This document shows, piece by piece, positions 33,829 to 45,308 of a stretch of DNA of 64,000 nt (the first letter of the stretch is position 1; the number at the start of each line of letters is the position of its first letter). The notes below the pieces were generated by a model. It did no database searches, had not been told where the DNA came from, and saw nothing but the letters and a program-made list of their open reading frames with translations. The translations under genes and the position numbers were made by a program. Origin of the DNA: Macrotrachela quadricornifera (Eukaryota > Rotifera > Eurotatoria > Philodinida > Philodinidae); the NCBI GenBank assembly GCA_022393335.1, contig JAJEKB010021308.1:57897-121896 (forward strand), read 5' to 3'.

Positions 33829-34970
33829 AATGGCCGCTGAACCTCTACTGAAAGGATGTGATCACATAGGTCACTACGCTTAAGATACGATAACGATTTA
33901 TTTTAATTCATGAATCGAATCATTTACCCAGTTCTCGAAAACTCTATTATCCTTATTCATTTTATTTACTCTAAGCCTCTCAAAGTAACGTCTAGTCGTT
34001 TCTGTTGAAGCCTTCATTGTGTCCTTCACTTTTGGTTCACTTTCGAAGCGAATAAATGCGTTTCATTTCATTCTCTCTCCAATAGCAATGATCTTCTACC
34101 AATACAATTCTCAAAAAGAAATTTAAAGTTCACCTATTTGTGATGTTGTTTATATAGCGGATGTCTATAAAGATGCAACAGTGAGATCGCAACTAGTTAT
34201 TTATATTTACCCGCATATTTCTGCTAAAAGTCTTGCGAAGGATATAACATGCAGTAGTCGAGAACGCAAAGACTTTTAATCAAAGATGATCCCACATTCG
34301 TACCTCTCCTTCCGATTACTTCATTTACAGTTTCCATAAGGCAATCATTCTTAAACTTTAAACTTCAAATTCCTAAACGGGTCTGAAGATACACATCACA
34401 ATCACGAACACCATACGATTTTATCTTTGATCAAGATTTGAAACAAAGAAGTACCGAGGTCAAACAAGCATGACTCCAGACAATCGTATATCTCCACGGC
34501 CGTAAACAGAAAAATACGATTATTTACGGAAAAAGGCACTTGTTCATGAAATTTGTAACGATCCACCTCGATACGCAAACATTTCTTTTCAAAAGAGAAG
34601 GACAAAAAACAGTCAAGCACAATACATTAGGATGAAATAATCTCAAATTCATATATGTCACCATCGATCAGATTTGGATTCCTCGACCTGGATAACCTAT
34701 CGGTCAATCCTTATATAATATATATATAATAATAGAAAAATGAATGCCAATAATGAGTGAACGAACGCGACTAACTCACTCGGTGTATGTCCCTCTTTCA
34801 ACAGAGGGAACAATACAAAAAGATTTTTAATATTAAAATCTATATATACAATGTTCAGTGTGTGTCTGTGCCGAGTCAAAAGGTTAAAGTTCAAGGTCGA
34901 ATAAGGCTATAGGGAGGTAAATTCTCAAGAGCTATCCTAGGGGGCACCCATAGGACCTGAGGAGCTACGT
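33829..34970. other. Probable intron or intergenic DNA
   Basis: No convincing exon. The minus ORF at 34402-34620 is possible but unsupported. Around 34905-34970 there is weak similarity to the minisatellite at 11 kb (GGACCTGAGGAGCTA). Confidence 0.25.
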
Positions 34971-35500
34971 GGTGGAAAATAATATTTTGCCAGGAGGTAC
35001 CGCTATAATTTCAAATAGGATGAATAATGAATTTTATATCAAACGAAAGCTCGTCAAAAACGGAGTTAATTGATACTAAACAGTAAGGGTTATGAAAACT
35101 TTTTAATATTTCAGAAATTTTATGCTTTTTTTTGTAGTGGGAAAAATAAGATGCTAGTAATTCAAAACTGAAGTCAAGTGTTTTTCTTGAATATTTTTGA
35201 TATGAAAGAAATGATCCAGAAAATTTTTCATATATGAAGTTTTGTACAGCTCGACGAGCTCTATCGAATCATGTAAAAATATCCAACAAAAACACTTGAC
35301 TTCAGTTTGGAATTACTAGCATCTTATTTTTCCACTGCAAAAAAGGCAAACAATTTCTGAAATATTTAAAAGTTTTCATAACCCTTACTGATTAGTATCA
35401 ATTAACTCCGTTTTTGACAAGCTTTCGTTTGATATAGAATTCATTATTTATCCTATTTGAAATTATAGCGGTACTCCCTGGCAAAATATTATTTTCCACC
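34971..35500. repeat. Large palindromic foldback element, 530 bp
   Basis: Ends GGTGGAAAATAATATTTTGC and its complement; arms about 34971-35195 and 35283-35500 match almost throughout (for example CAAACGAAAGCT, GGAGTTAATTGATACTAA, ACTTGACTTCAG). The spacer contains CTCGACGAGCTCTATCGAAT, whose complement ATTCGATAGAGCTCGTCGAG occurs at about 32630-32650, so a related element may lie there. No transposase. Target duplication not clear. Confidence 0.8.
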
Positions 35501-35884
35501 TAGTACATTATGGGGTACGCACAGATCCTGAAGTAAATAAGGCCAAAGTCTACATGGACTATAAAAATATAGGCCATATAAGAGTATGAAGTCGCAGAGC
35601 TTCTATATACATTATGTTGAGTGTGTATGTGTCTATGCCGGGTCAAAGATTATGTGTTTAATGTCTCATACGTTAGAGAAAAAGTAGCCATGCATTATGC
35701 ACTAATTTTCGCTAGTATATTAATATTACTTTTGTCTGATTTTATCAGTGCTTGTTATAATTGAATTCAATGAAATAATATCTATTTCTAAATTAATATT
35801 TTCACTAATAAGATTAAGTTTCAAATTTGTCTAAATAATAAAATATTAATTAAGAGTATATAATTTAAAATATATTATTTATAC

Positions 35885-36331
35885 TAAATTACGAATTGAT
35901 TCCAATGTTTCTGTTTTATTAAATAAATGAATTGATTTACAAACACCTTGAATTATTGTATAATCAATTCGAAAATAATATTCATATTCTTCTTTTATTA
36001 TTCTTTGTTCAGTACTTTTTGAAATTATTGTTTGAATATCTTCTATTCTTTTTATTATTCTAAAAAAATAAAATAAAAATAAATTGAAGAAAATTTTCTT
36101 ACGTTTCATCATGAATAAGATTTTTTTCTGTTGAAGAATCTTCTTTTTCAGGATATGATATAACAGATATCATTACTGATATTCCAATAGCAAAATTTAA
36201 TAAAGTTACTAATGGTATAAAATATGTTTTCCAGTGTCGAGAATTAAATCGACTATCAAAATAAGTAAATAAATAAATAAATGAATAAATAAAATAAATA
36301 TTTACTATAATCTCAAGCGAAATATTTCCAT
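35885..36331 (-). CDS. 5' exons of a membrane-anchored protein, possibly of the AbfB-like gene
   Basis: Exons 36306-36331, 36103-36252 and 35885-36059 join in frame from ATG 36331. They encode a short basic leader (MEIFRLRLYRFNSRHWK), one hydrophobic segment (FIPLVTLLNFAIGISVMISV) and a charged helical region (KRIEDIQTIISKSTEQRIIK), a type II signal-anchor layout. The frame stops two codons after a possible donor (GTATAA, 35879-35884), so it either ends there as a 127-aa protein or continues downstream. Function unknown. Confidence 0.5.
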
Positions 36332-38601
36332 CGTTAATAATGATTATTGGTTCAAATCTGAATAAACATTACAAAAAAAAGTAAATTAACACGCACGTAT
36401 TTATCTGATTAATAGAGAAAAATCGATATGTATTATATTATCTATCGTCGACTATCGTATCAATATAAGTGATATGTATTGGCGCTTTTTTTCTCTTTTT
36501 GTAAAGAAGAAAACGAAAAAAAAATATTATAAAGAATTTAATTATTTAAATTTTTTTTCTCTTTATATGATATTAAATTAATAATAAAAACACCCTATTA
36601 TTTATAAAAATATAAATTAAAAAAATCGCATATATAAATATATTATTCAGTATTAGAACCGAATAACATATTTTTATGCATGAATAATTTTACCTTTTTC
36701 GCTTTTTTTTTCTTCTTGTCGTGATTTAATCAAATTAACAGAAATTTATTTAACGTATTTTTTTTTATAAAAGAATATCCTTTTAATAAATTTGATTAGT
36801 ATCTCTATGCTTATTTACGTTTTTTTTCTCATTAATTATGATACATAACATATAGATTTCGACCTTCGATTTATTTCTTTACATTAAAATACCTTTAAGC
36901 AAACCTATACTTCATATCGAACCATATATTATCAATTTTCTAACCGTCGAAAAACGCTTGTTTTATGAAAAAAAAGCCAAAAATTTGATAGAATATCGTA
37001 ATAGAAGTTCGTCTAGAATAGGTATTATCCACAAATAATTAAACTTAAATAGCTACCGGAAAAATCCGACAAATTCCGACTCCGAAACGGCTCGTTAGAA
37101 ACTGCCGGATACAAATCTTTTTCGGAGAGCTATAAAGAAAAAATTTTATACGTTTGTCCCAAATGAGGTAAATGTATAATCCTCGTCAGTTTTACTGATA
37201 CTAATAAAAACTAAATTTTCTTTGAAATAAAAAAAGATTTCACTGATATTCGTTTGCAAAATATATTTTTTATAAAATATTCTACAAGACTAGGGTATCT
37301 CTTTACTTATTTTTCAACATAATAAGGTTATTATTAATAAAACAAGGAAAAATAATGATGAATCTATTTTTTTTGACCAGGATATTTTTTTTAGAAAGAA
37401 TTACATACCCAGAATCACCATGAAATTCTGAGTGAAATGATGTTTTTTTTTCATCGAAAAACGATTTTCATTTTTTATGGTTTCATTTGGAATCTGTGAG
37501 GAATTCCAGGACCATCGAAAAAAAAGCTTTTTTCAAATTGTATTAGATTGCATATCGTTATATGCAGAATTTGATTTTGATTTCAAATATGAATTTCAAA
37601 ATAAGAAAACAAAGGAGGAACATAATCAACAAATGGAAATACTAAGATAAGATCTAATTCTGAAGTAGAATATGATGTGTAAAGAACTAACATAGACACT
37701 CTGGCTCGGTTTTGAAACGCTTTTCTGCATGATTCTGATTGGGAGTATAATTTCATATACGTTCTCTACATCTTAATTTTCATAATGGCGCTGTAAATCT
37801 GTGATCATGAAAACTTCAAATGATCCTCTATTAGCACCCTGTTACAAAATAAATTTTTCTTGATCAAAACTTTATTATCTCCAAAAAAAACCAATACATG
37901 AAATCATCTTTATTTAAAAAATTGTTCGTTATGTCTTATCGTATGGGAAAGTAGTTATCCTATTATAAAACAATAGTTCATATATCTAGATAAAAGATTC
38001 TTAACTATACATTTTTTTTTCTTATTCACTATTTAACAGAAAATTAATCATACTTATATATGGTTAACTTGCAGTATAGCAATCAAAGAGTTTTATCTGA
38101 AAAAATCATTATCTAATTGTTTAAAATAAGAACAAAAACATTTCAAAAAAAAATTTTGTGCAGGTTTTCTTGTAATTCCATGTATTTCAATGCTTCTGCA
38201 AACATGAAACATAGTGTATTCTCGAAGAAATCAAGTATACACGTTTAAATGAAAAACTTGCAATCACGAGCGGTTGTCATTTGCAGGCGTTCCTCTCTCA
38301 ATACATTAATCTGTCTATCGTTCATTGTCATTCAAAACTCTATCTGAAGCGAATTGCTCTTCCGATTCCATCATATTCTTACAAACTGATATTCACTACT
38401 ACGTTATGTTATCGAAAAAAGACTTCTAGTAATACGTTGCATTCAGGAAAATCTCAACACAATTTTCGCTCCATAATTTTTCGAAGCTTGGTTTAACAGA
38501 TTCACATGCATCTGTGGGAACGATGTTTTCTTTTTTGATCACTACACAGATATTTAACACAAAATGAAGTAAATGCTCTTTTATACTTTTTATAATCTTC
38601 T
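36332..38601. other. Long AT-rich stretch without recognised genes
   Basis: About 2.3 kb with only short compositional ORFs. No repeats beyond A/T tracts were identified. Confidence 0.35.
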
Positions 38602-38605
38602 TTAA

Positions 38606-40630
38606 CCCTTTCACGGCGATTCGATTTTTCGAAGATTTTAACCTCAATATACTAATTTTCATGCATGCTCACCCTCATTTAATGTAGTGATCGATATTTT
38701 CGATGTATAAAAAATATCCTAGTGATGAATATGGATTATTCCAACAAAATTTATCATGTTGGTTTTTTTTCATCGTCTATTCTACTGTAATACATTGGAT
38801 TTTTTCGACTTGTCCATGCATGCCCATATAAATACATACATCACTATAATCGAGATACTGAAAAAACGCTAAAGACACATTCTTAAAATTTGCAATTTAT
38901 ATGCTATTCGGAGAAACGGATACAGAGGAAAATGGCGTCTTGCAAAGTGATGCGAGCAGTTTGGATGATGGCTTCTCCAGAATGCAATTCGAATTTTGGA
39001 AGATTATGGAATGATGGAAGAGCTCCCAGAAAACTCGGAAAATAGTGTGATCGATCCTGTCGATTGTTATCGGCACTTTCTTACTGATGAGATTATTAGT
39101 CTCATGGTTCATGAAACTAATCAATACGCAGAACAACATTTACAAACTCAGAAACTTACCAAACGATCGAAAACTCTTCAATGGAAACCAACTAATAATG
39201 AAGAAATGCTCAAATTTTTTGGAATTATCCTTGAAATGGGATTAGTACAAATGCCAGAAACAGATTACTACTGGAGTAAAAGCAAGCTGTTTGGATCTGA
39301 AGTCATTCGAAATACGATGTCAAGAGACCAATTCGAATTACTTCTCAATTTTTTTCATTTTTCGAACAACCAAGAAGAGCATGCAGACAAAGACAGTTTG
39401 TTCAAGCTCAGACCACTTTTAGATTTATTGAGAGATAGATTCAAGTCAATTTTCGTGCCTGGCTCCGTTATTTCTATCGACGAAACAATGGTACCATGGA
39501 AGGAGAGGCTTTTATTCAAACAATACATTCGTGAAAAAGCACACAAATATAGAGTCAAGATATACAAGCTGACAGCTACTAACGAATACACCTGAAATTT
39601 TATGATTTACACTGGTAAGCAGGATTTAACGGCAGGTCTTGGGCACAGTCAAACTGTCGTACTCGATCTGGCAGATGGTCTTCTCGAATGTCATCGAACT
39701 GTAGTAGTTGACAACTTCTTTACAAGTATTTCCCTCGCAGAAAGCTTATTGCAAAATGATACTTATCTTATTGGAACATTGAGAAGCAATCGCGCTTGAT
39801 CGGTGCATGAAGTGGCTCAGAAAACGCTGAAACGTGGTGAAATTTATGGTCTCCAGAGTAATAATGGTGTAAAACTAATCAAATGGAAAGATAAAAGAAA
39901 TGTTTTGATGATATCAACAAAGCCATCGCATTCGACAACGTTGATAGACACTGGAAAAACCAATAAAACCAATTAACGTATCATGAAACCATCAGTTGTT
40001 CTCGATTACAACGAGGAAAACCAAGGTATAGATTTATCTGACCAATTATCAATATACTATACATGCCTTCAACGGTCAAAAAAATGGTATCTCAAAGTGG
40101 CATTTGAGATGATATTTGGACTGTCAATCGTAAATGCCTATTTGGTTTACAAACAATATTATGGCACGAATGTTATGACGATGTTACAATTTCGCGAAAG
40201 TCTCGTGAGATCTTTACTTCTTGGTGTGCCATACGAAAATCTACAACCTGGTCCAAGAGAACGTTCAACAAGCCAAATGAAACGCAAGCTGGCGGATCAC
40301 AAGCTTGAAGAAATGGAAGAATCTCCACGTGATGTCAGAAGACGATGTGTTGGTTGCTATGAGAAGATTAGGCAACAACAATCAAGAGAAGCAAGTGTGA
40401 TTGCAGCATAGAGGATAAAAACTTTCTGTTCTGACTGCGACAAGTTTTCTGTCTTGATTGTTTTAATGAAAAACATTCCTCTAAATAATAAAGTAGATCA
40501 ACCTGTGGCAAAGATGAAGTAACTCTGTGTCCTTTTCTACTTAAAAAAAAGGAGGAAAATCTACTTTTTCATCATTTTTCTGGTCAAAATACACCGTGAG
40601 CCACTGGTGGCTCACATCGCCGTGAAAGGG
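38606..40630 (+). mobile_element. piggyBac transposon, full length with defective transposase
   Basis: TTAA at 38602-38605 and 40631-40634 flanks perfect 15-bp inverted ends CCCTTTCACGGCGAT. A subterminal palindrome GAGCCACTGGTGGCTC lies near the right end. Length 2025 bp is close to the family's usual 2-2.5 kb, so the element is complete but coding-dead. Confidence 0.92.
38901..40483 (+). pseudogene. piggyBac transposase, three nonsense codons and one frameshift
   Basis: ATG 38901 opens the frame (acidic N-terminus); it shifts near 38990 and continues to 40411. The DDD catalytic triad is visible: SVISIDETMVPWKER, VVVDNFFTS and GIDLSDQL. In-frame stops occur at about 39594, 39798 and 39975 (TGA, TGA, TAA). 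The C-terminal cysteine-rich domain (RRRCVGCYEK, then after a TAG FCSDCDKFFCLDCF) is also cut. Few changes separate it from an open frame, so loss is recent compared with the relic at 51.3 kb. Confidence 0.9.
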
Positions 40631-40955
40631 TTAATATAATGTTCTATGATACGTTGTAAATACATGCCATAACAAATACATGACTGGCATCTATTTCTTC
40701 TTCATCAGACAAGCTCTCTAATTTTGACTTTTGCTTTTACAAAAGAATTATATAATAAGAAAAATACTTTATAAATTACGTAATCAAGGTTCACTAATTT
40801 GCGTACGAATTAGAGGTGAATTAAAAATGCACATCGACTGTATTAAAAAGTGTAAGCTATAGTATATATTCTAACAATATTAGCTTCAACCTTTACATGT
40901 ATCCTGCATTAATATTATTTTGTGACAGCTCACAAAACATCGTCTGTACTTTTGC

Positions 40956-41069
40956 CAACTAGCAAAGTACCACGATAAAGAACGAAACATCTGGAATGAC
41001 TTTCTTCAAGCAATTCTGTATGTCTACAACACCGATATTTCGAGCACAACTGGCTTCATTCCGTACACG
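40956..41069 (+). pseudogene. LTR-retrotransposon integrase fragment
   Basis: A 38-codon stretch reads LAKYHDKERNIWNDFLQAIL, then YVYNTDISSTTGFIPYT. The YNT...STTGFxPY pattern is the conserved integrase region of gypsy-type elements. No LTRs or other domains are seen nearby. Confidence 0.6.
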
Positions 41070-41521
41070 GTAAGAAATAAAGACAGAATATTAAACCCTA
41101 CATCAAATTTTCATAAACTCTTTAAGAATTTATTATCGATTATACTTTCAAAAATCCTTGCACGGTTAATGTAGCTGCAGCACACTCTCTCATCAACGTT
41201 GCGTGAATAATTTGACGCTGCATTCATATCAAACACCTATACTTATACATGAATAATGTGTGTTGCAGCGGAATTAATAATACTTTCGATATTTTTTCTT
41301 TCGTCATTTTTTACGCTCAGTGTTTTTATTTTCTATCAAATATACATATACCGGTAAAGAATAAATGCACTAGATTTATTTCTGAAGCAGATTTTGATTT
41401 ACTTATGCTTTACCTTCTTTTATTTTCTGGCTTCCAAGAGAAATGCGTAAAAGCACTTATGTTTTCCGTTTGAAGTATTCGCCGAAATATCGTTGTTTCA
41501 TCGAAAACTGATGCGATGGAA
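41070..41521. other. Upstream region of the 214-aa secreted gene
   Basis: No gene seen. The plus ORF 41249-41473 has no recognisable features and ends before the TATA box. Confidence 0.3.
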
Positions 41522-41529
41522 TATATAAA
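41522..41529 (+). promoter_or_regulatory. TATA box for the 214-aa secreted-protein gene
   Basis: TATATAAA lies 34 bp before the ATG at 41563, so the leader must be very short. This spacing argues for 41563 or 41566 as start rather than an upstream GTG at 41542. Confidence 0.55.
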
Positions 41530-41562
41530 GCGGTTGTAAATGTGCCATATGCATCGATCAAC

Positions 41563-42266
41563 ATGATGTTTCTACATATATTGTTCATTTTACTGTTCTG
41601 TCTTGGCTACTGTATCGGAGATGTCTACTGGAACTCAACCAAGCTTACACCCATCGTACGAAGCAGTAACACTTCGATCAAGGTGCCGCAATTTCATGCT
41701 GTCTATATGCCGGACAGTCTATTTGAGTTGACAGATGTGTCACTAGTTTTCGTTAAAGTGCCAGGAGTATCGTTTGCTTTTCATCATCCGCGTCCACTTC
41801 TCTATCGGATCCGGTTCCAGGGAAATGTAGCTACGATGGCAAACCTTTGCATGAATTTTGTACGCATTATGATCGACGAAAAAATTCTCGTTTCGAATAA
41901 GCTTTTGCCTAACACGATAGAACGTGCAGATGGTAATCCTGCTGCGTTTTCCAAGCTCTATTACACTGACGGTCGTGCTGGTGCTCTTGTCTATAGTCAG
42001 TCTTATGTCGACATTCCCTATACGCGAACTGAAACAGATACTTTGTACAAAAATCACGATTGTTTCCAGTAGAGTATACTTATTATGGGGTACACCTACC
42101 CTATATAATACTGTGAACAGGCCTCGTCTACCTCTCAGCTGGTACCCACACCATTAATGTCGTGGTTCGAACTGACAAGCATGTACGTTTATGGGGAGGC
42201 GAACTAAACGTCGAATTGGTCGAAGTTGAACAAGGAGCGAACATTAACCTTTCCATCCTTGTTTAG
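41563..42266 (+). CDS. Intact secreted protein, 214 aa, unknown family
   Basis: Exon 1 (41563-42061) and exon 2 (42121-42266) join in frame across a 59-bp GT-AG intron. The start MMFLHILFILLFCLGYCIG is a signal peptide. The mature part alternates short hydrophobic strands (HAVYMPDSLFELTDVSLVFV; LLYRIRFQGNV; LVYLSAGTHTINVVV; VRLWGGELNVELVEV), which suggests a beta-sandwich, perhaps a carbohydrate- or C1q-like fold. One NxS/T site (NST) follows the signal. An A-rich AATAAAAA region near 42345 may be the poly(A) signal. I do not recognise the family. Confidence 0.7.
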
Positions 42267-42384
42267 CAACATACAACGGAGGTCATAAAAAAAAGAATAG
42301 ACAGGAAAACAGATGCTGCTTCTGTGCTTCTCACTGTTTTTTAAATAAAAAACCTGTCAAAGAAAAAATTCAGCAGCGCAATAT

Positions 42385-42595
42385 TCACTGCAGTGAAAAA
42401 AAGGTGTTCACGAAGCTCATTTTGGGTTTCATAGCGGCCACGAAACCTAAAAAGGGTTTCGTGGTCTTATACGAAACTAAAAAAGAGTTTTGCATTGATG
42501 TGAAATGTCGGAACCCTTTTTAGGTTTCGTGATTGTTACCATGACCTGAAATGAGTTCCATATAACACCTTTTGTAAAACACTATCTGAAAGGAG
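42385..42595. repeat. Foldback element
   Basis: CACGAAACCTAAAAAGGGTT at about 42449 recurs in complement at 42508-42535 (AACCCTTTTTAGGTTTCGTG), with weaker inverted similarity outwards (AAAAGGTGTT / AACACCTTTT). About 210 bp, no coding. Confidence 0.6.
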
Positions 42596-43080
42596 TGTTG
42601 AAGTATATATAGTAAAAAGTGGCACCCCTCACAAACCGTGACTGACAGACTCAATGTGATTTCATCCTCATATAAAGCTAATTAATTACAGTTAATTCTA
42701 ATTAATTCTTTTTTTTTTTGGTATCAAAGTCTTTTATTAAGCATAAGATATTAAGAATAGAAAAACATAACCAGGACACAAACCTGATATTACAAACAAG
42801 CTGGATTGAATTAAAACAACGAAGAGGCGCTTGGCAAATGTCTTATTCCTTTTTCTGAAAGAAAAGGTTATACGCTCGTTAAAGTGAATGAATGGAAAAA
42901 GGAAGAAAGGAAAGATTTAGAAAAAAAAATATCGAATAGATAAATGTCGAAGAGAGAATAGCGACGAGGAAAAATATCGAAAATAAAAATGTGTGAATAA
43001 TAAATTATGTTTATGAATTTGTGATAGATCTAATTAAGTAGATGAAAAGCAACTATAAATTATAAAAAATATTCAGACTG
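42596..43080. other. No gene seen
   Basis: A/T-rich spacer with simple A and T runs; no supported feature. Confidence 0.3.
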
Positions 43081-43475
43081 AATGTTATTGCTAGATGAAA
43101 ATAATTCTTCGTTTTCGTTTTGATTTGCTATTTCTTGCAACGACATAAGGTGATCCTTCTAAGAGTTTATTAGTAGTAGGTGAAAGACTATCAAGTTTTT
43201 GGTAACTAATCTCTATTTGACATTGTAAAGTAGCAGTCGATTCGTACTGGTTCTGCGTCATGTATTTGAGAAATAGATGTACTTTCATTTATAACATATA
43301 TATTTTCATCACAGCTTCTTTGAATGTTGGGATTTTGAATATTTTCTGGTTCAGATGGATGAAAATGATTATCTTTAATGTTTATTATAATATCATTCAG
43401 ATAAGGATGCACAGTTACAGTACAATGAGAATCTTCATATCGATATTTTTTGCTTCGTTCGTCTTATGCGACTAA
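43081..43475 (-). pseudogene. Two overlapping minus ORFs, possible broken gene
   Basis: Frame 43412-43206 (HPYLNDIIINIKDNHFHPSE) and frame 43288-43091 (QKLDSLSPTTNKLLEGSPYV, ending KSKRKRRIIFI) overlap around 43230 as if one frame had shifted. Composition looks coding-like (Ser/Pro-rich tail, basic end) but no domain is recognised. Confidence 0.3.
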
Positions 43476-43480
43476 AAGTA

Positions 43481-45308
43481 AAATTTTTCTTTTTCGTCAT
43501 TTTTTTTGCCTTTCTTCCTTTTTCCATCGTACCAATTATTTTTCTGTTCTTTTCTCAGACATTGCGCATTTAGAAGTTGAAAAAGATAAGCACTTCATTT
43601 TCTGACTCTTACGATGATCTTGAGGGTGAGGGCGAGAACAGAGAAGACATAATTACATATACACCTTCAGGATCGAAATTTCTAATTTTTACTTCCATAC
43701 AATTCTTCGTCTTAAAGGACTACCAGTAATGCTATTTTGCCATTGTCTTTGAGAAAAGATCGAGACAATAAATTCAAAACTTAATTTCACAGTTTTTATT
43801 TGATAATGGATTAATGGTATATATCGGTTTATTCATTGAAATTTTAAATCAATTGAGTTAAGAAGATAACGAATGAATTGATAAATAAGTGATTAAAACC
43901 TTTGATTAAGATTAACAAATGCTTGTATAATCATATCAGATTTTTTTCTTCATGAGATTTCATGTTTTGCAAGCAATATGTGTAATAATATTATTCATTG
44001 TTTATGTTATAACACAGAGAAGAAACAAAGAACGGTTGACTTTCCTATATGTGTTCTCCCATCAGAAACAATAACAGATATTTTCACATCGACAGATTCG
44101 AATAAATCATAGTACATTTATCTGTTGGTCATGTCTTTGAAAGTTACTTCTTCAAATGTAAAAATTTTATGCGTAACTAGCGAATTTATATGATGATCAT
44201 ATGTGCTTCTTGCGCTCAATCATCGATAGTATCACTAATATGCGACAAAAATAATTATGAAATTGATAATAATTCGTAATGAAGTACATAGAAACAATTT
44301 GAATAATTTTTAGCGTTCACCGCAGCATTTTTATTTGCTATCATTGTAATTTCACCAGAGTATTACTGAATTTCATAATCTCTAAAGACGAGAAAAAAGA
44401 ATTGCACAATCTTCAAATTTTTACAACATAAATAAGGTTTTGATAAGAAACGAAAGAGACGAGCCGTGATCGGTGGCTAACACAACTCTGAGGTTATGAG
44501 ACAGAAGCATTACTTCGGTTCTTCGGAACCACAGCCATCGATCAATTCGACACTCGTCTCTTTGTTTTTATTGTTAAATCAATTCGAAAATTATTTTTCG
44601 CAGACTTTGTAATCTTCATAATTTTGATCGGTGTGTGACATATTTACATATATTACGAATCGGATTCATTTCTTTTTTTAACGACATTTGTATTATTCAT
44701 TAAATTACAAGAAATAATTACTCATAGAACTCAGACAATAGAGAGATGTAGATAACGATTCAATACATGTAATCCTCTGCTTGAAAGTATCAATCTCTGG
44801 TTTTTCCTCGTGACACACTCTTGGATATTACCATATGCAAAGTGTTTCAGGGACTAAATATAGTTGATGATTTCTTCCAATAAAGAAAGCGAATATAGTG
44901 ATACATCTCATAAGTTTTTTGTTATGATTTCTATGTCTTTGAATTAACTGACATTTGTTCTCATTTAGCTTGATGGGGAGACCATCGTGTTATTTACAAT
45001 AATACAATAAAAATTAACAGCGATGAAATGAAGGTATTATATTTCAAATCATTCTTGATAAGGGCATTTGATGTAGGTTTTTTCCGACATCGGTTTCTAA
45101 GAGGTTAACACTATCATTGAGGATCAAATGATTTTATTTTCATTATCTATGTTGGAATAGGAAATAGGAAATACCAATACTTGACATTTACATAGGAAGA
45201 AGCATTTCTGTATATAAATCCAAACGAATAAACAAAGATAGATCAATTTCGATTAACAGCACAAGTCATTTGAATTTTGTTTCGATCAAAACAGCATCAA
45301 TATCTGGT
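43481..45308. other. Gene-free stretch with a 112-bp hairpin
   Basis: Nothing coding is recognised. At 44452-44563 an imperfect hairpin has ends AAAGAGACGAG and CTCGTCTCTTT, with inner GGTGGC/GCCATC pairing and GGTTCTTCGGAACC near its centre. This could be a small MITE or a structured transcript. Confidence 0.35.
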
